From: Neorhizobium alkalisoli | GTDB taxonomy: Bacteria; Pseudomonadota; Alphaproteobacteria; Rhizobiales; Rhizobiaceae | Reading direction: 5' to 3' | DNA: 64,000 nucleotides | Assembly (NCBI RefSeq): GCF_007829835.1 | Contig: NZ_VIWP01000001.1 | Span: 930,001 to 994,000 of the forward strand | Part shown: positions 16,681 through 25,597 of the stretch, in pieces | How the letters are laid out: the number at the start of each line of letters is the position of its first letter | Position numbering within the stretch: position 1 is the stretch's first letter | Notes under the pieces: generated by a model | Database searches by the model: none | What the model was told of the DNA's origin: nothing | The model's input: the letters and a program-made list of their open reading frames with translations, nothing else | Made by a program: the position numbers and the translations under genes

Positions 16681-17537
16681 TCGCACCGTCCCATCCGGCG
16701 GCTGACCGGCATGACGAATGGCCGCCCGGTCTGCGGATGCTCGGCGACAAGAACCTCGACATCGAAGACATCGGAAATCAGGGCCGGCGTACAGTCGGAG
16801 GGCGCCAGCACATCGGATGCCAGACGCCCTTCCTTCAGGAACAGGATCCGGTCGGCATAGGTGATCGCGCAGTTGAGATCATGCAGCACGACCACGACGG
16901 TGCGCCCATGTTCGCGCGTCAGATGATGCAGAAGATCGAGAATCTCCACCTGATAACGCATGTCGAGAAAGGCCGTCGGCTCGTCGAGCAGGATGGTTTC
17001 CGTCTCCTGCGCGATCGCCATGGCGATCCAGCACCTTTGCCGCTGGCCGCCGGAAAGATCGTCCACCTGCCGGTCGGCAAATTGCAGCGTGTCGGTCATC
17101 CGCATGGCGGTTTCGACGGCGGCCTCGTCCGCAGCGCTCCATTGCTTGAAAAGGCCCTGATGCGGAAAGCGGCCGCGGGCGACGAGATCGAAAACGCGCA
17201 TGCCTTCCGGAACGACCGGATTTTGCGGCAGGATGCCGAGCCGCCGCGCCAGTTCCCGTGTCGGCAGGCGGTGAACCGATTTGCCATCGAGGCAGACCTG
17301 CCCGGCAGTCGGCGTCAGCAGCCGCGCGATCGTGGACAGCAATGTCGATTTGCCCGAGCCGTTGGGGCCGACAAGCGCCAGCATCTCTCCGCGCGGGATC
17401 GAGGCGCAGATATTGTCCAACACGGCCTTGGCGCCATAACCTGCGCTGACGCCTTCGATGGAAAGGGCGCCGGTTGCCGCCGGCGTCACGTCCGCACCGC
17501 CTTCAATGTCCGGGCCATGAATATCTAAGGGCGTCAT
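16677..17537 (-). CDS. Iron-siderophore ABC transporter ATPase (FecE/FhuC type)
   Basis: A 286-residue ATP-binding subunit with Walker A GPNGSGKST, signature LSGGQRQRCWIAMA, Walker B TILLDEPTAFLD and the switch His in VVLHDLN. It is the first gene of the leftward siderophore operon that runs to 9105. ATG 17537 is chosen; a TTG two codons upstream (17543) with AAAGGT ahead is an alternative. Transcription probably begins at a promoter overlapped by the operator at 17615-17631. Confidence 0.93.
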   Translation of the reverse strand: MTPLDIHGPDIEGGADVTPAATGALSIEGVSAGYGAKAVLDNICASIPRGEMLALVGPNGSGKSTLLSTIARLLTPTAGQVCLDGKSVHRLPTRELARRLGILPQNPVVPEGMRVFDLVARGRFPHQGLFKQWSAADEAAVETAMRMTDTLQFADRQVDDLSGGQRQRCWIAMAIAQETETILLDEPTAFLDMRYQVEILDLLHHLTREHGRTVVVVLHDLNCAITYADRILFLKEGRLASDVLAPSDCTPALISDVFDVEVLVAEHPQTGRPFVMPVSRRMGRCE

Positions 17538-17614
17538 GGCCAAGTGACCTTTGCAGATAGTTCGGTATCAAAACCCGCCGGTCAGCGGCGGCATGTTTCC
17601 GTTACATCATTTTA

Positions 17615-17631
17615 TTGAATGTAGTAGTCAA
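17615..17631 (-). promoter_or_regulatory. RirA-type iron-responsive operator over the -35 box of the ABC operon
   Basis: On the minus strand the site reads TTGA-CTACTACAT-TCAA, an exact TGA-N9-TCA iron-responsive operator as known for the rhizobial repressor RirA. Its TTGACT could serve as the -35 box, with GATGTA (plus-strand 17603-17608) 17 bases on as -10. Binding would block transcription of the ATPase operon when iron is sufficient. Confidence 0.65.
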
Positions 17632-17810
17632 GTTTTCCATACCTCTTCCTTTTTGTCGCACCGCACCCACCCCTGTTGAAAACCCTCCGCTGCGGCAAGC
17701 CTGCAACAATTTTGCAGCATATCCGGGCGAATTGTGCCGTCTTCGCGCGGTCTGCCTATTGCCATGGTTGCAATTTTCACACCCCGAATTTCACGGTCAC
17801 CGGCGCTAAG

Positions 17811-17839
17811 TTTACTACTACATTCATGTTTGATTATTG
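17811..17839 (+). promoter_or_regulatory. Iron-responsive operator/promoter of TonB receptor 1
   Basis: TTTA-CTACTACAT-TCAT (17811-17827) is the same element as at 17615 and 20422 with one half-site base changed (TGA to TTA). TTTACT could act as -35 and TTATTG (17834-17839) as -10 with 17-base spacing. The receptor ATG follows at 17877. Confidence 0.55.
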
Positions 17840-17876
17840 CCCCGCTACATTATCAGTGCATCGGGGGATGTGATTT

Positions 17877-20078
17877 ATGAGTGTTATCAAACGCCGCCTG
17901 CTCGGAACGTCGAGCCTGTTTGCCACGGTCGTTCTTGCCGGATTGGCGACTGCCGCAACGGCACAGGCCCAGACAGCCACCACAAACGCGAACCAAACCG
18001 CCACCGAAACAGGCGCGTCCGACACCACGCTTGCGCCGATCATCCTGTCCGGCAGCGGCGACAGCGACACGACCGGATACCAGCCGGTTTCCAACAGCTC
18101 GGCCACCCGCAGCAACCTGCCGCTTCTCGACATCCCGCAGGCCGTCAACATCGTCAGCGACAAGGTCATCGAGGACCAGGCGGCCAAGACGCTGGACGAC
18201 GTGCTGAACAATGTCAGCAGCATCAACCAGGCCAATACGCTCGGCGGCACACAGGATGCCGTGATGCGCCGCGGTTTTGGCGAAAAGATCGACGGTTCGG
18301 TGCTGACCGACGGCCTCAGAACCGTGCTGCCGCGCAGCGTCAACGCCACGACCGACCGGGTGGAAGTGCTGAAAGGCCCGTCCTCGGCCCTTTACGGCAT
18401 TCAGGAACCGGGCGGTGTCATCAACGTCATCACCAAGAAGCCGCAGGAAAAATTCGGCGGCTCCATCACCGCGACGGGCTCCAGCTTCGGCGGCGGCTCG
18501 ACACAGCTTGATGTTACGGGTCCGATCGAGGGCACCGATTTCGCCTACCGCCTGATCGGATCCTACGAGGATGTCGATTACTGGCGCAATTACGGCAAGA
18601 CCAAGCAGTGGCTGATCGCGCCCTCGCTGTCCTGGACGGGAGAGGACACGAAGGTCAACGTGGCCTATACGCACCGCGACTATCTGCTTCCCTTCGACCG
18701 CGGCCAGATCTTTGACGAGACCACGGGCAAGCCTGTAACCACCGACCCGAAGACGCAGTTCACCGAACGCTACAACATCACCGACGGCCGCTCCGATCTC
18801 TTCAGCGTCAATGTCGAACACGACCTTTCCGACGACTGGAAGGTCCGGTTCGACTACAATTACAGCCAGGACGTCTATTCGGATAACCAGGCCCGGATCA
18901 TGTCCTACGACCCGGCGACCGGCAATCTGACCCGCAGAGCCGACTCGACCAATGATTCCACCCAGAAGCAGCATGCCGTGCGCATGGATCTGCAGGGGGA
19001 CGTCGATATTGCCGGCTTCCGCAACGATCTGCTGATCGGCGCCAATTACACGGATTACGACCTGCTGCGCTCGGACATGATCCGTTGCTCGGCCGTCGGC
19101 GGCTTCAATATCTACAATCCCGTCTATGGCACGCTGCCGAAATGCACGACCGTCGCCGCCAAGGACAGCGACCAGACGATCCAGCAGAAATCGCTGACGG
19201 CCTATGTGCAGGATGCGGTGCATCTCAACGACCAATGGATCCTGATCGGCGGCCTGACGCTGCAGCACTATGATCAGTATGCCGGCAAGGGCCGCCCCTT
19301 CATCGTCGCGACCGATGCCGAAGGCTTCGAAGTCACGCCGCGCGCCGGCATCGTCTACAAGGTCACGCCGGACGTTTCGCTTTACGCGACCTATGCAAGC
19401 TCCTTCATGCCGCAATCGTCGATTGCCGATGTGATCGGTGAACTGCCGCCGGAAACCGGAAAGTCCTACGAAGTCGGCGCCAAGTTCGAACTGCTCGGCG
19501 GACTGACGGCAACGACCGCCTTCTATCATATCGACAAGCGCAACGTTCTCTACAACGAGACGATCAACAATGCCGACGGGACCACGACCAGCATTTCCAA
19601 CACCTCCGGCAAGGTCATGTCGCAGGGCTTCGAATTCGACATTGCCGGCGCGCTCACAGACAATCTGAGCATGATCGCCAGCTACAGCTATAATAACAAC
19701 GAGGTTGTCGAGGATGCCCAGTATCAGGGCAACAACCTCGCCAATGTCGCGCGTCACACCGGCTCGCTTTACCTCACCTATGATTTCGGCGAGGTCTTCG
19801 GCACCGACAACACGTTGAAGATCGGCGGCGGTCTTCGTGGCCGCAGCAAGGCTCCGGGCAATTACGGCAATGACTATTACCTGCCGGGCTATGTCGCTGC
19901 CGATGCGTTTGCCACCTACACGATCCAGACCGAACGCCCGATCGCCGTTCAGCTGAACCTGAAAAACCTCTTCAACAAGACCTATTACACCTCGTCGCTC
20001 TATACGGCCGGCGCCTATCTCGGAAACCAGATCGGCAATCCGTTCGAGGCTTCGCTTTCGGTCAAGATGTCCTTCTGA
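17877..20078 (+). CDS. TonB-dependent siderophore receptor 1
   Basis: A 733-residue outer-membrane receptor for a ferric siderophore. It has a signal peptide (hydrophobic residues about 12-30, ending ATAQAQ), a plug domain with LLDIPQAVNIVSDKVI, DDVLNNVSSINQAN, RRGFGEKIDGSVLTDGLRT and RVEVLKGPSSALYGIQEPGG, then a 22-strand barrel ending in NQIGNPFEASLSVKMSF with the terminal Phe required for outer-membrane insertion. There is no N-terminal STN domain, so it is not itself a surface-signalling receptor. It diverges from its likely ABC importer and is followed by a strong terminator and a close paralogue. Confidence 0.95.
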   Translation: MSVIKRRLLGTSSLFATVVLAGLATAATAQAQTATTNANQTATETGASDTTLAPIILSGSGDSDTTGYQPVSNSSATRSNLPLLDIPQAVNIVSDKVIEDQAAKTLDDVLNNVSSINQANTLGGTQDAVMRRGFGEKIDGSVLTDGLRTVLPRSVNATTDRVEVLKGPSSALYGIQEPGGVINVITKKPQEKFGGSITATGSSFGGGSTQLDVTGPIEGTDFAYRLIGSYEDVDYWRNYGKTKQWLIAPSLSWTGEDTKVNVAYTHRDYLLPFDRGQIFDETTGKPVTTDPKTQFTERYNITDGRSDLFSVNVEHDLSDDWKVRFDYNYSQDVYSDNQARIMSYDPATGNLTRRADSTNDSTQKQHAVRMDLQGDVDIAGFRNDLLIGANYTDYDLLRSDMIRCSAVGGFNIYNPVYGTLPKCTTVAAKDSDQTIQQKSLTAYVQDAVHLNDQWILIGGLTLQHYDQYAGKGRPFIVATDAEGFEVTPRAGIVYKVTPDVSLYATYASSFMPQSSIADVIGELPPETGKSYEVGAKFELLGGLTATTAFYHIDKRNVLYNETINNADGTTTSISNTSGKVMSQGFEFDIAGALTDNLSMIASYSYNNNEVVEDAQYQGNNLANVARHTGSLYLTYDFGEVFGTDNTLKIGGGLRGRSKAPGNYGNDYYLPGYVAADAFATYTIQTERPIAVQLNLKNLFNKTYYTSSLYTAGAYLGNQIGNPFEASLSVKMSF

Positions 20079-20104
20079 ACCGATCCCGATCATCAAGCAT
20101 GACG

Positions 20105-20136
20105 ATGCCGCAGCCTTCCCGCTGCGGCATTTTTTT
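20105..20136 (+). terminator. Rho-independent terminator after TonB receptor 1
   Basis: ATGCCGCAGC (20105-20114), loop cttccc, GCTGCGGCAT (20121-20130), followed by a run of seven T (20130-20136). A perfect 10-base stem with a T tract: a textbook intrinsic terminator. Confidence 0.92.
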
Positions 20137-20421
20137 GTCCGCGACAGAGACCGGGAGCTGACGGTTCTGCCTCTGAAAGGCACCTTGCCAAGCAGGCATC
20201 AATGCCCTCTCTCGACTACATGGCCTCGCGATGTAGTAGCTTGAGAGATTTTCTCCAAAGTTTTTTCCGCAAACTGGCGATATCGATTTTTCCCAGCCGG
20301 CCTCGTTCATCCGCATTGTAAATGCTACGAAATCGGCAGAAAATCCGGCGTGTGGGCTCTTATTCCCGCTTCGCCGCGTCGGATGCGCCGACAGGATTTC
20401 CTCCGATCGTCATCCATAAAG

Positions 20422-20450
20422 TTGACTACTACATTCATGTTTGTCTATTT
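20422..20450 (+). promoter_or_regulatory. Iron-responsive operator/promoter of TonB receptor 2
   Basis: TTGA-CTACTACAT-TCAT (20422-20438) matches TGA-N9-TCA. TTGACT is a good -35 box, with CTATTT (20445-20450) 17 bases on as -10, close to the rhizobial CTTGAC/CTATAT pattern. The next bases (gtttg) are also shared with the receptor 1 promoter. Confidence 0.65.
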
Positions 20451-20488
20451 GCCTCCATTACATTCTCTTCGCATCCAGGGGGCACTTC

Positions 20489-22682
20489 ATGCAGACAGGG
20501 AAAACCCGGCGCACCGAGCGCTACGGCATCTTGGCATCGGCCGTCATCATCGGCCTGACGTCGGGCGCCGGGCTGGCAGCGGCGCAAGATGCGGCCGATA
20601 CCGCAAAACGGACGGACGATAGTCAGACGCAGGAAGCAACCTCCGACACGGCGCTTGCACCGATCATTCTCAACACGTCCGGAAACGGTGAAACCAAAGG
20701 CTACCAGCCGGTCGACAACAGTTCCGCGATGCGCGGCAACATGCCCATTCTGGATATTCCCCAGGCGGTCAACGTCGTCAGCGACGCGATCATCCAGGAC
20801 CAGAATGCCAGGTCTCTCGATGACGTGCTGAACAATGTCAGCAATATCAATCAGACGAACACGCTGGCCGGCACGCAGGATTCCTTCATCCGGCGCGGTT
20901 TTGGCGACAATCGCGACGGCTCGGTTCTGACCAATGGCCTGCGGACGGTTCTGCCGCGCAGCTTCAATGCGACCACCGACCGCGTCGAGGTTCTGAAAGG
21001 CCCCTCGTCCGCGCTTTACGGCATTCAGGAACCGGGCGGCGTCATCAACGTGCTGACCAAGCGCCCGCAGCAGAAATTTGGCGGTTCTATCTCGGCAACG
21101 GGCTCAAGCTTCGGCGGCGGCTCGACGCAGTTCGACGTCACCGGTCCGATCGGCGACACCGATTTTGCCTACCGGCTGATCGGCTCCTACCAGAATGTCG
21201 ACTACTGGAGAAACTACGGCAAGACGAAGGAATGGCTGTTGTCGCCGTCGATCGCCTGGTTTGGCGAGGATACGACCGTCAACCTCTCCTATACGCACCG
21301 CGACTATGTCGTTCCCTTCGACCGCGGCCAGATTTTTGACCTGACGACCGGCCATGCCGTGACGACCGATCCGAAAATCCAGTTCACCGAACCCTATAAC
21401 GTCACGGACGGTACCTCGGATCTCGTCAGCCTCAATGTCGAGCATGACCTCAGCGACGACTGGAAACTGCGGTTCGACTACAATTACAGCCGCGACGCCT
21501 ATTCCGACAATCAGGCGCGTATCATGTCCTATGATCCGGCGACCGGCGACCTGACCCGCCGGGCGGATTCCACCAATGGATCGACGCAGTTCCAGCATGC
21601 GTTCCGGCTCGACGCGCTCGGCGATGTCGAGATCGCCGGACACCGCAACGAGATTCTCCTCGGTGCCAGCTATAGCGATTACGACCTCCTGCGCTCGGAC
21701 ATGATCCGTTGCGGCAATGTGCAGGATTTCAACATCTACAATCCCGTCTACGGGACGCTGCCGAAATGCACGACGGTGGTGGCCAAGGACAGCGACCAGA
21801 CGATCCAGCAGAAGCTGCTGACGGCCTATGCGCAGGATTCCTTCTACCTGACCGATGACCTGATCCTGGTCGGCGGGCTGACATTCCAGCACTATACCCA
21901 ATATGCCGGCAAGGGCCGCCCCTTCGTGGTCGGCACCGATGCCGAAGGGTTCGAAGTCACGCCCCGCGCCGGCATCGTCTACAAGGCGACGCCGACCTGG
22001 TCCTTCTACGGCAATGTCGCGACCTCCTTCATGCCCCAGACTTCCATCGCCGACTATATTGGCGAGCTTCCGCCGGAAAAGGGCGTTTCCTACGAGATCG
22101 GCACCAAGTTCGAACTGTTCGATGGCATCACGGCAACGGCTGCGCTCTTCCACATCGACAAGGAAAACGTCCTCTATAACGAGTTCATCGATGGCGTGAC
22201 CTATGCCCGCACAGCCGGCCATGTCCGCTCGCAAGGCTTCGAACTCGATCTCGCCGGCGCGCTCACCGAAAACTGGAGCGTTATCGCCAGCTACGGTTAT
22301 ACCAATGCTAAGATCATCGAAGACCCGACCTATGCCGGCAAGCAGCCGGTCAATGTCGCCAAGCACACCGCGTCGCTCTATCTCACCTATGATTTCGGCG
22401 AGTTTTTTCGGCACCGAAAACACGCTTAAGGTCGGCGGCGGCGTTCGCGCCAAAAGCAAGCGGGCCGGCGTCTACAGCAACGAATATTTCCTCCCCGGTT
22501 ATGCGGTTGCCGACGCCTTTGCTGCCTATACGATCCAGTCGGAACGACCGGTCACCTTCCAGCTCAACCTGAAGAATATCTTCGACAAGACCTACTACAC
22601 ATCCTCGATCTATGCTTCCAATCTGGGCAACCAGATTGGCGAACCCTTCGAGGCTACGCTTTCCGTGCGCATGGATTTCTGA
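20489..22682 (+). pseudogene. TonB-dependent siderophore receptor 2, frameshifted near the 3' end
   Basis: A close tandem paralogue of receptor 1, with signal peptide, plug (RVEVLKGPSSALYGIQEPGG) and barrel. The ATG at 20489 has GGGGG upstream; an earlier in-frame ATG (20441) has no leader logic. The frame breaks in a run of six T (22403-22408): one frame ends early at 22429 (GEFFRHRKHA), while the correct C-terminus (FFGTENTLKVGGGVRAKSK to EATLSVRMDF) continues in another frame to 22682. Removing one T restores alignment with receptor 1 (GEVFGTDNTLKIGGG). It is either a sequencing error in the homopolymer, a recent inactivation, or a slippage-switchable gene. Without the last strands the barrel could not insert normally. 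Confidence 0.8.
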
Positions 22683-22709
22683 CCGCAATCCAGCCGAACA
22701 AACATCCGT

Positions 22710-22735
22710 GTCGCCCTGTCACCATGCAGGGCGAC
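22710..22735 (+). terminator. Hairpin terminator after TonB receptor 2
   Basis: GTCGCCCTG (22710-22718), loop tcaccatg, CAGGGCGAC (22727-22735), then atctcctttt. Perfect 9-base stem with a weak T tract, ahead of the RpiR gene. Confidence 0.65.
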
Positions 22736-22767
22736 ATCTCCTTTTCATCCACCGGAAAACAGCCGCC

Positions 22768-23652
22768 ATGAAACGAATGACAAAACGACCGCTGGATCGC
22801 CTCGGTGAGCGGCTTTCGACCCGGATGCAGAAACTGTCGCCAGGGCTGAAGACGGTGGCGCTTTACATCAGCGAAAACCGCGAACTCGTCCTGTCACAGT
22901 CCGCGCTGGAAATTGCCGCCGAAACGAATACGTCGGACGCGACCGTCATCCGCGCGGTCCAGGCTCTCGGTTTCGAGGGGCTGCGCGACCTCAAGTCTGA
23001 GCTGCGGACTGCAATCGGCGGCTCGCTGTCCTCGGCCGAAAAGATGGAGGCGACGACCAAGGACCTGAACGAGGATCTGAATGCCGCGATTTCCTATGTG
23101 TCGGACAGCCATCTCGAAGCCGCCCACTGTCTTTCCAATGAGGAAGGCCGCGCCTCGATCATGGCGGCGATCAACCTTCTTTCGACCGCGGGCAGGATCG
23201 CCGTCTTCGGGATCGGCGCGTCCGGCATCCTTGCCGATTATGCGGCCCGCCTTCTCTATCGCAGCGGTTTTCCCTCCTATGCGCTGAACAGGACCGGTAT
23301 CGGGCTCGGTGAACAGCTGCTTTCCATGAGCCAGGGCGACGTGATGATCATGATGGTTCAGGGCAGCGCCCACCGGGAAGGTGCCACTGCCGTCAGCGAA
23401 GCCGTCAGGCTGAATGTGCCGATCATCCTCCTCACCGCGGTCAAGACCCCGGCCTTTCAGGACAGGGCAAGCGTCACCATCCTTGCGCCGCGTGGCCAGA
23501 CGGACCGGTTTCCGCTTCACGGCGCCATCATGATGTATCTGGAAACGATCGTGCTCGGCCTTGCGACGATCAATGCCGAGCGATCGACAAAATCGCTGCA
23601 GCGCCTCAACCAGTTCTATACGTCGGTCCGCAAGAAGAACCGGAAATTCTGA
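22768..23652 (+). CDS. RpiR/MurR-family transcriptional regulator with SIS domain
   Basis: A 294-residue regulator. The N-terminal helix-turn-helix of the RpiR type spans about 10-85 (SALEIAAETNTSDATVIRAV). The C-terminal sugar isomerase (SIS) domain, which normally binds a phosphosugar, spans about 120-270 (RIAVFGIGASGILADYAARL, GDVMIMMVQGSAHREGATAV). The frame continues upstream into the receptor gene, but ATG 22768 gives a normal-length family member. A terminator separates it from the receptor. Its targets are not obvious; an operon with nothing downstream on this strand suggests it acts at a distance or on the neighbouring iron genes. Confidence 0.88.
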   Translation: MKRMTKRPLDRLGERLSTRMQKLSPGLKTVALYISENRELVLSQSALEIAAETNTSDATVIRAVQALGFEGLRDLKSELRTAIGGSLSSAEKMEATTKDLNEDLNAAISYVSDSHLEAAHCLSNEEGRASIMAAINLLSTAGRIAVFGIGASGILADYAARLLYRSGFPSYALNRTGIGLGEQLLSMSQGDVMIMMVQGSAHREGATAVSEAVRLNVPIILLTAVKTPAFQDRASVTILAPRGQTDRFPLHGAIMMYLETIVLGLATINAERSTKSLQRLNQFYTSVRKKNRKF

Positions 23653-23684
23653 CCGGGATCATCCTTCCGGTCCGAAAGGCCGGT

Positions 23685-24569
23685 TCAGGCCTTTATGGCG
23701 TCGATCAGTGCGCGGAACCCCGCCGACATGTGGCGACGGCTGGGATAATAGAGATAAAGGGGCTCTTCCGGCTGGGTCCAGGCATCGAGCACCTGAATGA
23801 GCTCACCCGAGCTGAGATAATGTTCGACGCGATTTTCCCAGACATAGGCCAGTCCGACGCCGCCCAGTGCGGCCTGCGTCATCAGTTCATGATCGTCGAG
23901 CGAGAGCGGGCCGGTCGGCTGGAAAGCCACTTTTGCCCCGTCCTTTTCGAACTCCCAGGCATATCTTGCCCCTGACGGAAACATGTTCTGGATGCAGAGA
24001 TGCGCCTTCAGGTCATGCGGCGTCTGCGGCTCCGGCCGCCGGGCAAAATAGGCGGGCGAGCCGACAACGACGAGGCGCAGCCGCGTCCCGATACGCACCG
24101 CGATCATGCCGTCTGTGATCCGTTCTCCGAAACGGATCCCGCAATCAAAACCCTCCTCGACGATATCCACCAGCCTGTCGGTCGCGCTGATCTCGAGCTC
24201 GAGATTCGGATTGGCTTCCAGCAAAGGACCGATGACATTGCCGATCACGAAGGGCCCGATCGAGTTCGGAACGCTGATCCTCACCTTGCCGAACGGCGTT
24301 TCCCGAAACTGGTTCAGAGTATCGAGCGCAGAGGTGATTTCGCCGAAAGCCGGATCGAGATGGGAAAGGAGCAGCTTGCCGGCTTCCGTCAGCGACACGC
24401 TGCGCGTCGTCCGGTTGAGAAGGCGGATACCGACGCGATCCTCGAGGTTCAGCACCGCATGGCTGATGGCCGAGGCCGTGACGCCCCTCTCCTCTCCCGC
24501 CTTTCGAAAACTCTTGTGCCTTGCGACGGCGGTGAAAGCCGACAATTCGGATAGTTCGGTGGCGCGCAT
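23685..24569 (-). CDS. LysR-family transcriptional regulator
   Basis: A 294-residue LysR regulator. The winged helix-turn-helix is at 1-65 (LSAFTAVARHKSFRKAGEER, ASAISHAVLNLEDRVGIRLL, RTTRSVSLTEAG) and the effector-binding domain from about 90 on (GKVRISVPNSIGPFVIGNVI, GFDCGIRFGERI, ALGGVGLAYVWE). It diverges from an SDR oxidoreductase gene at 24695, its likely target. A LysR-box-like repeat sits directly upstream of its start. Confidence 0.92.
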   Translation of the reverse strand: MRATELSELSAFTAVARHKSFRKAGEERGVTASAISHAVLNLEDRVGIRLLNRTTRSVSLTEAGKLLLSHLDPAFGEITSALDTLNQFRETPFGKVRISVPNSIGPFVIGNVIGPLLEANPNLELEISATDRLVDIVEEGFDCGIRFGERITDGMIAVRIGTRLRLVVVGSPAYFARRPEPQTPHDLKAHLCIQNMFPSGARYAWEFEKDGAKVAFQPTGPLSLDDHELMTQAALGGVGLAYVWENRVEHYLSSGELIQVLDAWTQPEEPLYLYYPSRRHMSAGFRALIDAIKA

Positions 24570-24571
24570 TA

Positions 24572-24586
24572 CTGAAACTCATTCAG
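24572..24586. promoter_or_regulatory. LysR-box-like inverted repeat (T-N11-A)
   Basis: CTGAA-ACTCA-TTCAG is a perfect 5-base inverted repeat containing T-N11-A (TGAAACTCATTCA). It starts three bases upstream of the lysR start codon and 109 bases from the divergent SDR start. Position and symmetry fit an autoregulatory LysR site. Confidence 0.45.
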
Positions 24587-24694
24587 CATTGTCTCTCAAA
24601 GAACGAATCTTATGCATCAATCGATTTTCCGTCAAATCTTTCGGCACCGGCAACGAGCCGATGAGATCCAACCGAGAGAGAAAAAGGTGCCATC

Positions 24695-25528
24695 ATGAAA
24701 GTCTGGTTTATTACAGGTGCATCGCGTGGTTTCGGCGCTTTGATGACCAAGGAAGCGCTTGACGCCGGTGACGCCGTCATCGCCACCGCCCGCAATCCGA
24801 AAACCGTCACCGAGGCCTTCGGCGATCATCCGAACCTCATGGCCGTCGGTCTCGATGTCACGAACGAGGCACAGGCCATCGAAGCCGCTGCCGCCGGCGT
24901 CCAGCGCTTCGGCCGCATCGATATTCTGGCAAACAATGCGGGCTATGGACTTCTCGGCGCAGTCGAGGAAGCGACGGCGAGCGAAGTCGAGGCGATCTAT
25001 GCCACCAATGTCTTCGGCCTCTTGAAGGTCACGCGCGCCGTGCTGCCGCATATGCGGCGCCAGCGCTCGGGCCATATCCTGAACTTCTCGTCGATCGGCG
25101 GGTATTTCGGTTATCCCGGCTGGGGCGTTTATGGCTCGACCAAGTTTGCGGTCGAGGGCATTTCGGAATCGCTTGCGACCGAAATCAAGCCATTCGGCAT
25201 CCATGTCACGATCGTCGAGCCGGGCTTCTTCCGCACCGACTTCCTGCACGACAATTCGCTGGCGATCAGCCCGGCAACCATCCCGGATTATGTCGGCACG
25301 CCGGCCGGCAACATGCGCGATTTCGCCGCCTCGGCAAATCACGCCCAGCCCGGCGACCCTGCAAAGCTCGCAAAGGGCATCCTGCAGCTTGTCGCTGCCG
25401 AAAACCCGCCGCTGCGCATGCCGTTTGGCAGCGATACGGTCGCGGTGATCGAGGAGCAGAACAGAAGCGTCGGCGAAGAACTTGCCCGCTGGCGCGACCT
25501 TGCGGTCTCGACGGACTTTGCAGCCTGA
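24695..25528 (+). CDS. Short-chain dehydrogenase/reductase
   Basis: A 277-residue classical SDR using NAD(P)H on an unknown carbonyl or alcohol. It has the nucleotide motif TGASRGFG at residues 7-14, NNAG in ILANNAGYGLLGA, the catalytic Ser in LNFSSIGGYFG and the YGSTK catalytic Tyr-Lys. The proline-glycine motif EPGFFRTDF follows. The length and extended C-terminus match the subgroup that acts on bulky aldehydes or ketones. It is divergent from a LysR regulator and followed by a 12-base stem hairpin. Confidence 0.9.
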   Translation: MKVWFITGASRGFGALMTKEALDAGDAVIATARNPKTVTEAFGDHPNLMAVGLDVTNEAQAIEAAAAGVQRFGRIDILANNAGYGLLGAVEEATASEVEAIYATNVFGLLKVTRAVLPHMRRQRSGHILNFSSIGGYFGYPGWGVYGSTKFAVEGISESLATEIKPFGIHVTIVEPGFFRTDFLHDNSLAISPATIPDYVGTPAGNMRDFAASANHAQPGDPAKLAKGILQLVAAENPPLRMPFGSDTVAVIEEQNRSVGEELARWRDLAVSTDFAA

Positions 25529-25546
25529 GTTGCAAGATCCCAAACC

Positions 25547-25575
25547 ACTTCCAGCCACGGCATGTGGCTGGAAGT
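25547..25575. terminator. Perfect 12-base stem hairpin between convergent genes
   Basis: ACTTCCAGCCAC (25547-25558), loop ggcat, GTGGCTGGAAGT (25564-25575), located between the SDR stop (25528) and the flavodoxin stop (25598). It can act in both directions; T runs are absent on either side, so termination strength is uncertain. Confidence 0.6.
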
Positions 25576-25597
25576 AAGGGTGCGGTAAGCTCCTGGC

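Larger units (their letters stand above)
17538..17876. promoter_or_regulatory. Divergent iron-regulated control region
   Basis: This 339-base gap has no gene. It separates the leftward ABC operon from the rightward TonB receptor gene and holds two outward-facing copies of a TTGACTACTACATTCA-type element, described separately. The middle part (about 17650-17800) shows no feature I recognise. Confidence 0.75.
20079..20488. other. Intergenic region between the tandem receptor genes
   Basis: This 410-base gap holds the receptor 1 terminator, a leftover copy of the CTACTACAT core on the minus strand (20231-20239) with both TGA/TCA half-sites lost, and the promoter/operator of receptor 2 (20422-20450). 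The leftover core and the receptor 2 operator are 195 bases apart, against 196 bases between the two operators upstream of receptor 1. This suggests the control region was duplicated with the gene. No coding region is seen. Confidence 0.6.

Noticed and set aside
17853..20183. Leftward open frame of 776 codons opposite TonB receptor 1
   Set aside because: Antisense shadow produced by GC-rich codon use; the plus-strand receptor has complete signal, plug and barrel motifs.
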